Source of the DNA: Mariniphaga sediminis
GTDB taxonomy: Bacteria > Bacteroidota > Bacteroidia > Bacteroidales > Prolixibacteraceae
Direction: 5' to 3'
Assembly (NCBI RefSeq): GCF_003573545.1
Contig: NZ_QWET01000009.1
Coordinates: 1 to 64,000 of the forward strand
Length of the DNA stretch: 64,000 bases
Shown: positions 61,711 through 64,000 of the stretch, one piece after another
How positions within the stretch are numbered: the first letter of the stretch is position 1
How the letters are laid out: each line of letters opens with the position of its first letter
The notes under the pieces: model-generated
Database searches by the model: none
Seen by the model: the letters and a program-made list of their open reading frames with translations, nothing else
Told to the model about the DNA's origin: nothing
Program-made: the position numbers and the translations under genes

Positions 61711-62895
61711 TTAAAATTTGCCTGCTTTTGAAGCCCAGGTCCATCCAAAAACCGATGTGTCAGCGCCCACGGTGGGCGAACTCACGGCACTTACACCTGT
61801 AGGAACATCCCCATTAACATGGCCCGCCAAATCTTCTTCAGTCACATCCAGTTCAATCCCTTCAAATGTAACCCCGGCAGCTGTAACCCGGTTAATCTGT
61901 TGCCCTTCTGAAATACCGGTGAAAAACAGGTTCTTCAACCCAACGATTGAATTGTCATCCACATTGATCAGATCCTGTGAAATACGGGTACCTTCCGAAG
62001 CGATAATTGTTCCGTTTTGAATGATGTGTCCGGCCTCCATGGAACCTTCCGGGCCATCCAGTTCAAAACAATGCCCGGCCGGGGTAACAACAATAAAATT
62101 AGTGAGGGTACCACCCCATGACTGGTCGGTATCTACACCATCGTCACCCACGTTCCACGACACCAGGTTTTTAACATTCACAGTTCCTCCAAAAAACTCG
62201 ATGCCATCGTCCTGGTTAGCAACAATCTCAATATTTTCAATAACGGTTCCCGAACCAACGCCTCCAAGAGTCAGGCCGTTGATTTCATTCCCGGCGCCGA
62301 TATTGGTGCCCCCGTGGCGAATGGAGATATATTTCAAAATACCTGAATTGTCTTCCGCCTCATTTCCTCCATAAAGCCCGTTTTGATCCGAAGTTGGAAT
62401 TCCTTCTATTTGGGTTTCACTTACATCACCCGATTCGTTCGATGCAGAGATGGGCGCTTTCCCCAACAGGATAACTCCTCCCCAAAGGCCGTTGATATCT
62501 GCATCGAGATTAGGGCTCTCAAAGTTTCCGGCTGTAATATCTTCCGGCTGGATTTCATCGGCCACCGATGTGAAAATAATAGGTTTTTCTGCCGTACCTT
62601 CTGCAACCAATTTCCCTCCACGTGCGATAAGCAGCGCCGTTGAATTGGCCTGTGTACCTGCTTCTCCTTTAATAATGGTACCTGGTTCAATGGTCAGGGT
62701 AACCCCGTCCAACACTGTAATCCTTCCGCCCAAAACATAAACTTTACCGGAAGTCCAGGTAGTATTCTCCGTAATATTACTGGTAATCTTCTCCGAATCC
62801 TCGTCCGGAATTAACTGAGTGTCATCCTCTTCACATGCTGTAAACAGCAATCCCAAAAGCAAGGTTAAATGAAACAATAAATTGATCTTCTTCAT
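61711..62895 (-). CDS. Beta-helix surface lipoprotein
   Basis: 394 aa. Lipoprotein signal with Cys21 (FTACEED). The mature part starts TWTSGKVYVLGGRITVLDGVTLTIEPGTIIKG, then runs as right-handed beta-helix repeats (GLTLGGVGSGTVIENIEIVANQDDGIEFFGGTVNVKNL). This type is encoded next to TonB-dependent receptors of the non-SusC group in many Bacteroidota and has no established function; it may be a surface binding partner, much as SusD is for SusC. First gene in the unit, preceded by a PhoB-like box. Confidence 0.85.
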   Translation of the reverse strand: MKKINLLFHLTLLLGLLFTACEEDDTQLIPDEDSEKITSNITENTTWTSGKVYVLGGRITVLDGVTLTIEPGTIIKGEAGTQANSTALLIARGGKLVAEGTAEKPIIFTSVADEIQPEDITAGNFESPNLDADINGLWGGVILLGKAPISASNESGDVSETQIEGIPTSDQNGLYGGNEAEDNSGILKYISIRHGGTNIGAGNEINGLTLGGVGSGTVIENIEIVANQDDGIEFFGGTVNVKNLVSWNVGDDGVDTDQSWGGTLTNFIVVTPAGHCFELDGPEGSMEAGHIIQNGTIIASEGTRISQDLINVDDNSIVGLKNLFFTGISEGQQINRVTAAGVTFEGIELDVTEEDLAGHVNGDVPTGVSAVSSPTVGADTSVFGWTWASKAGKF

Positions 62896-62940
62896 AACAG
62901 AATTTTTTTGTGATTTAAATTCGGGGCAAATGTAACCTGT

Positions 62941-62962
62941 GCATATTACAGAAATATTACAG
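62941..62962 (-). promoter_or_regulatory. PhoB-like box upstream of the lipoprotein/receptor operon
   Basis: On the minus strand two units of 11 bp, CTGTAATATTT and CTGTAATATGC, lie 46-67 bp upstream of the lipoprotein start. The core TGTAATATTTCTGTAA is identical to that before the gene at 63924. The 11-bp period of direct repeats is the spacing used by PhoB/OmpR-type regulators. Confidence 0.6.
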
Positions 62963-63370
62963 GCGAATTAATAAACAATTACTTTCGCTTTATTGCCATT
63001 ACCGGGCTTTTTTATGGTCTCTGACAGAACTTGCCGTCAACATTATATTCCTGTTTATCAAACCTTTTTTCGAAATTACCTCATTACAGAAGTAATGTTA
63101 TTATCATAGAAAAAATCAATCCCAGGTGGCACAACTACTGTTTCGAATTGAAAAATACATTCACAGATAACAAGGCAGATACAGACGCTGAAGTATAAAA
63201 CATTTTAAAATACATTTCGTACTTCCATTACGTCCTTTTCGAATTAGTATCAGTTTGTACCATAAGGAAAACGTAGTTATCATAATCTATTAAATTTCAA
63301 TTAAAAAAAACTTCCTGAAATTTTACAGAATGGTTTTTTTCTAATTTCGCCGTTTTTCAATTAAGATAAA
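62963..63370. other. Remaining divergent intergenic region
   Basis: About 408 bp of AT-rich sequence up to the YwqK-like gene. No gene was recognised. TAATTTCG, near the TAnnTTTG consensus, occurs about 30 nt before 63371. Confidence 0.4.
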
Positions 63371-63835
63371 ATGAACAGAATAGTATTGATTATCGGAATG
63401 GTAGCGCTCGCTCTTTCCGGGTTAAAGGCCCAGGAGATAAGAGAAATCGAAGGTCTTTTTTACAAAGACAATCACCCGTATACTGGTTCTTATACCACTC
63501 ATTTTGAAAACGGGCAGGTTAAAATGGAACTGACCGTAAAAAATGGGAAAAAGCACGGGAAAGTAAAAATTTGGTTTGAGAATGGACAACTGAATGAGAT
63601 CCGTTCTTACAAAAACAATCAAATGCACGGAAAGTGGGAGATGTATAATGCCAATAATGTAAAGGTTTCGGTTGCCCGTTACAAAAAGGGCCAAAAACAT
63701 GGAAAGTGGCTTATTTGGGGCGACGAGGGAAACCTGATGTACGAACTGCATTACCGGAATGGTAAAAAAAGCGGAACCTGGAAAAACTATGGAAAAAACG
63801 GAGAGGTTACCAGCACCAGAGAATACCGCGAATAA
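63371..63835 (+). CDS. YwqK-like MORN-repeat exported protein
   Basis: 154 aa. Signal peptide to about residue 20 (LSGLKAQ), then five or six MORN-type variant repeats of about 23 residues each (GSYTTHFENGQVKMELTVKNG, HGKVKIWFENGQLNEIRSYKN, HGKWEMYNANNV, HGKWLIWGDEGNLMYELHYRNG, SGTWKNYGKNGEVTSTREY). The family is labelled YwqK antitoxin in databases by homology; the signal peptide makes a cytoplasmic antitoxin role unlikely here. No toxin gene is adjacent. Function in Bacteroidota unknown. Confidence 0.85.
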   Translation: MNRIVLIIGMVALALSGLKAQEIREIEGLFYKDNHPYTGSYTTHFENGQVKMELTVKNGKKHGKVKIWFENGQLNEIRSYKNNQMHGKWEMYNANNVKVSVARYKKGQKHGKWLIWGDEGNLMYELHYRNGKKSGTWKNYGKNGEVTSTREYRE

Positions 63836-63836
63836 A

Positions 63837-63880
63837 TGTAACGAAAGTGTAATATTTCTGTAACTGCCATTTAACAGCAG
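63837..63880 (+). promoter_or_regulatory. PhoB-like box upstream of the last gene
   Basis: Four 11-bp units start at 63837, 63848, 63859 and 63870, the first three with TGTAA, the fourth TTTAA. The box ends 6 bp before TACTTTTA (63886-63893), a near match to the -7 element, so it lies over the -35 area as for PhoB-activated promoters. The core TGTAATATTTCTGTAA is shared with the box at 62941-62962. Confidence 0.65.
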
Positions 63881-63923
63881 CGCCTTACTTTTACACTGAG
63901 AAAACCATTTAATTTTTTGAAAG

Positions 63924-64000
63924 ATGAAACGAATAATGTTCGGTATTATAGCTGTAGTATTTGCATTGACAGTTACAGCAAAAGAAAAAGAAACGAAAAC
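63924..64000 (+). CDS. Exported protein, N-terminal fragment at window edge
   Basis: 25 codons are visible: MKRIMFGIIAVVFALTVTA, a Sec signal peptide, followed by a lysine/glutamate/threonine-rich start of the mature protein. The rest lies beyond the window, so the family cannot be named. The PhoB-like box directly upstream suggests a phosphate-related role, such as a porin or binding protein. Confidence 0.7.
   Translation, partial: MKRIMFGIIAVVFALTVTAKEKETK

Noticed and set aside
63371-63835. Toxin-antitoxin system
   Set aside because: The protein resembles YwqK-type entries by MORN repeats only, has a signal peptide and no toxin partner.

Overview
The window comes from a member of the Bacteroidota, most likely a free-living polysaccharide degrader of the Marinilabiliales/Prolixibacteraceae type; the phylum is well supported and the order is inference. 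The evidence is a SusC/SusD pair with a FecR/ECF-sigma switch, families largely confined to this phylum (DUF5020, DUF4834, DUF5723, DUF2807 head-GIN, GxxExxY, an Ig-like lipoprotein of the SbsA type, a eukaryote-like single-chain GlyRS), and several matches to the phylum's -7 promoter element TAnnTTTG just upstream of genes.

Layout. 0.2-13.8 kb: a polysaccharide utilisation locus on the minus strand (fecR, susC with an STN domain, susD, heparinase II/III-like lyase, Tat-type Gfo/Idh/MocA oxidoreductase, DoxX-like membrane protein, GH28-like beta-helix lipoprotein), with its ECF sigma gene divergent. 13.9-17.7 kb: tRNA-Val(GAC), a purine uptake pair (NCS2 permease plus DUF5020 outer-membrane channel), DUF2461, and ispD. 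17.8-24.1 kb: an RND efflux operon (tolC-type, adaptor, pump) whose promoter and first codons are tandemly duplicated. 24.2-33.8 kb: a mannose-1-phosphate guanylyltransferase, a MlaE/MlaF lipid-transport pair without a local MlaD, a Tat-type GH36-like protein whose catalytic positions are replaced, an AbgT transporter with a TetR regulator, and RNase R. 34-39.9 kb: small lipoprotein, Ig-like lipoprotein, a membrane-anchored receiver-domain protein, a POT peptide transporter, and 3-methyladenine glycosylase. 39.9-50.3 kb: surface glycan genes (YfhO-like protein, flippase, methyltransferase, two GT4 glycosyltransferases, and the WbpE/WbpD/WbpB set for a diacetamido-uronic acid sugar), with a GxxExxY gene and three copies of a palindromic repeat threaded between the wbp genes. 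50.4-58.4 kb: glycyl-tRNA synthetase, DUF4834, DUF5723, head-GIN protein, S41 protease, MscS channel, and a short CDF metal transporter. 58.7-64.0 kb: a beta-helix lipoprotein plus TonB-dependent receptor, a YwqK-like MORN protein, and the start of another exported protein. The lipoprotein/receptor operon and the last gene share an 11-bp-periodic TGTAA direct repeat that looks like a PhoB box.

No CRISPR array, prophage, insertion sequence or integrase was seen. The observations most worth pursuing are the GH36-like protein without its catalytic aspartates, the shared PhoB-like boxes, the repeat-flanked GxxExxY gene, the duplicated tolC leader and the receiver domain tethered to a C-terminal membrane helix.
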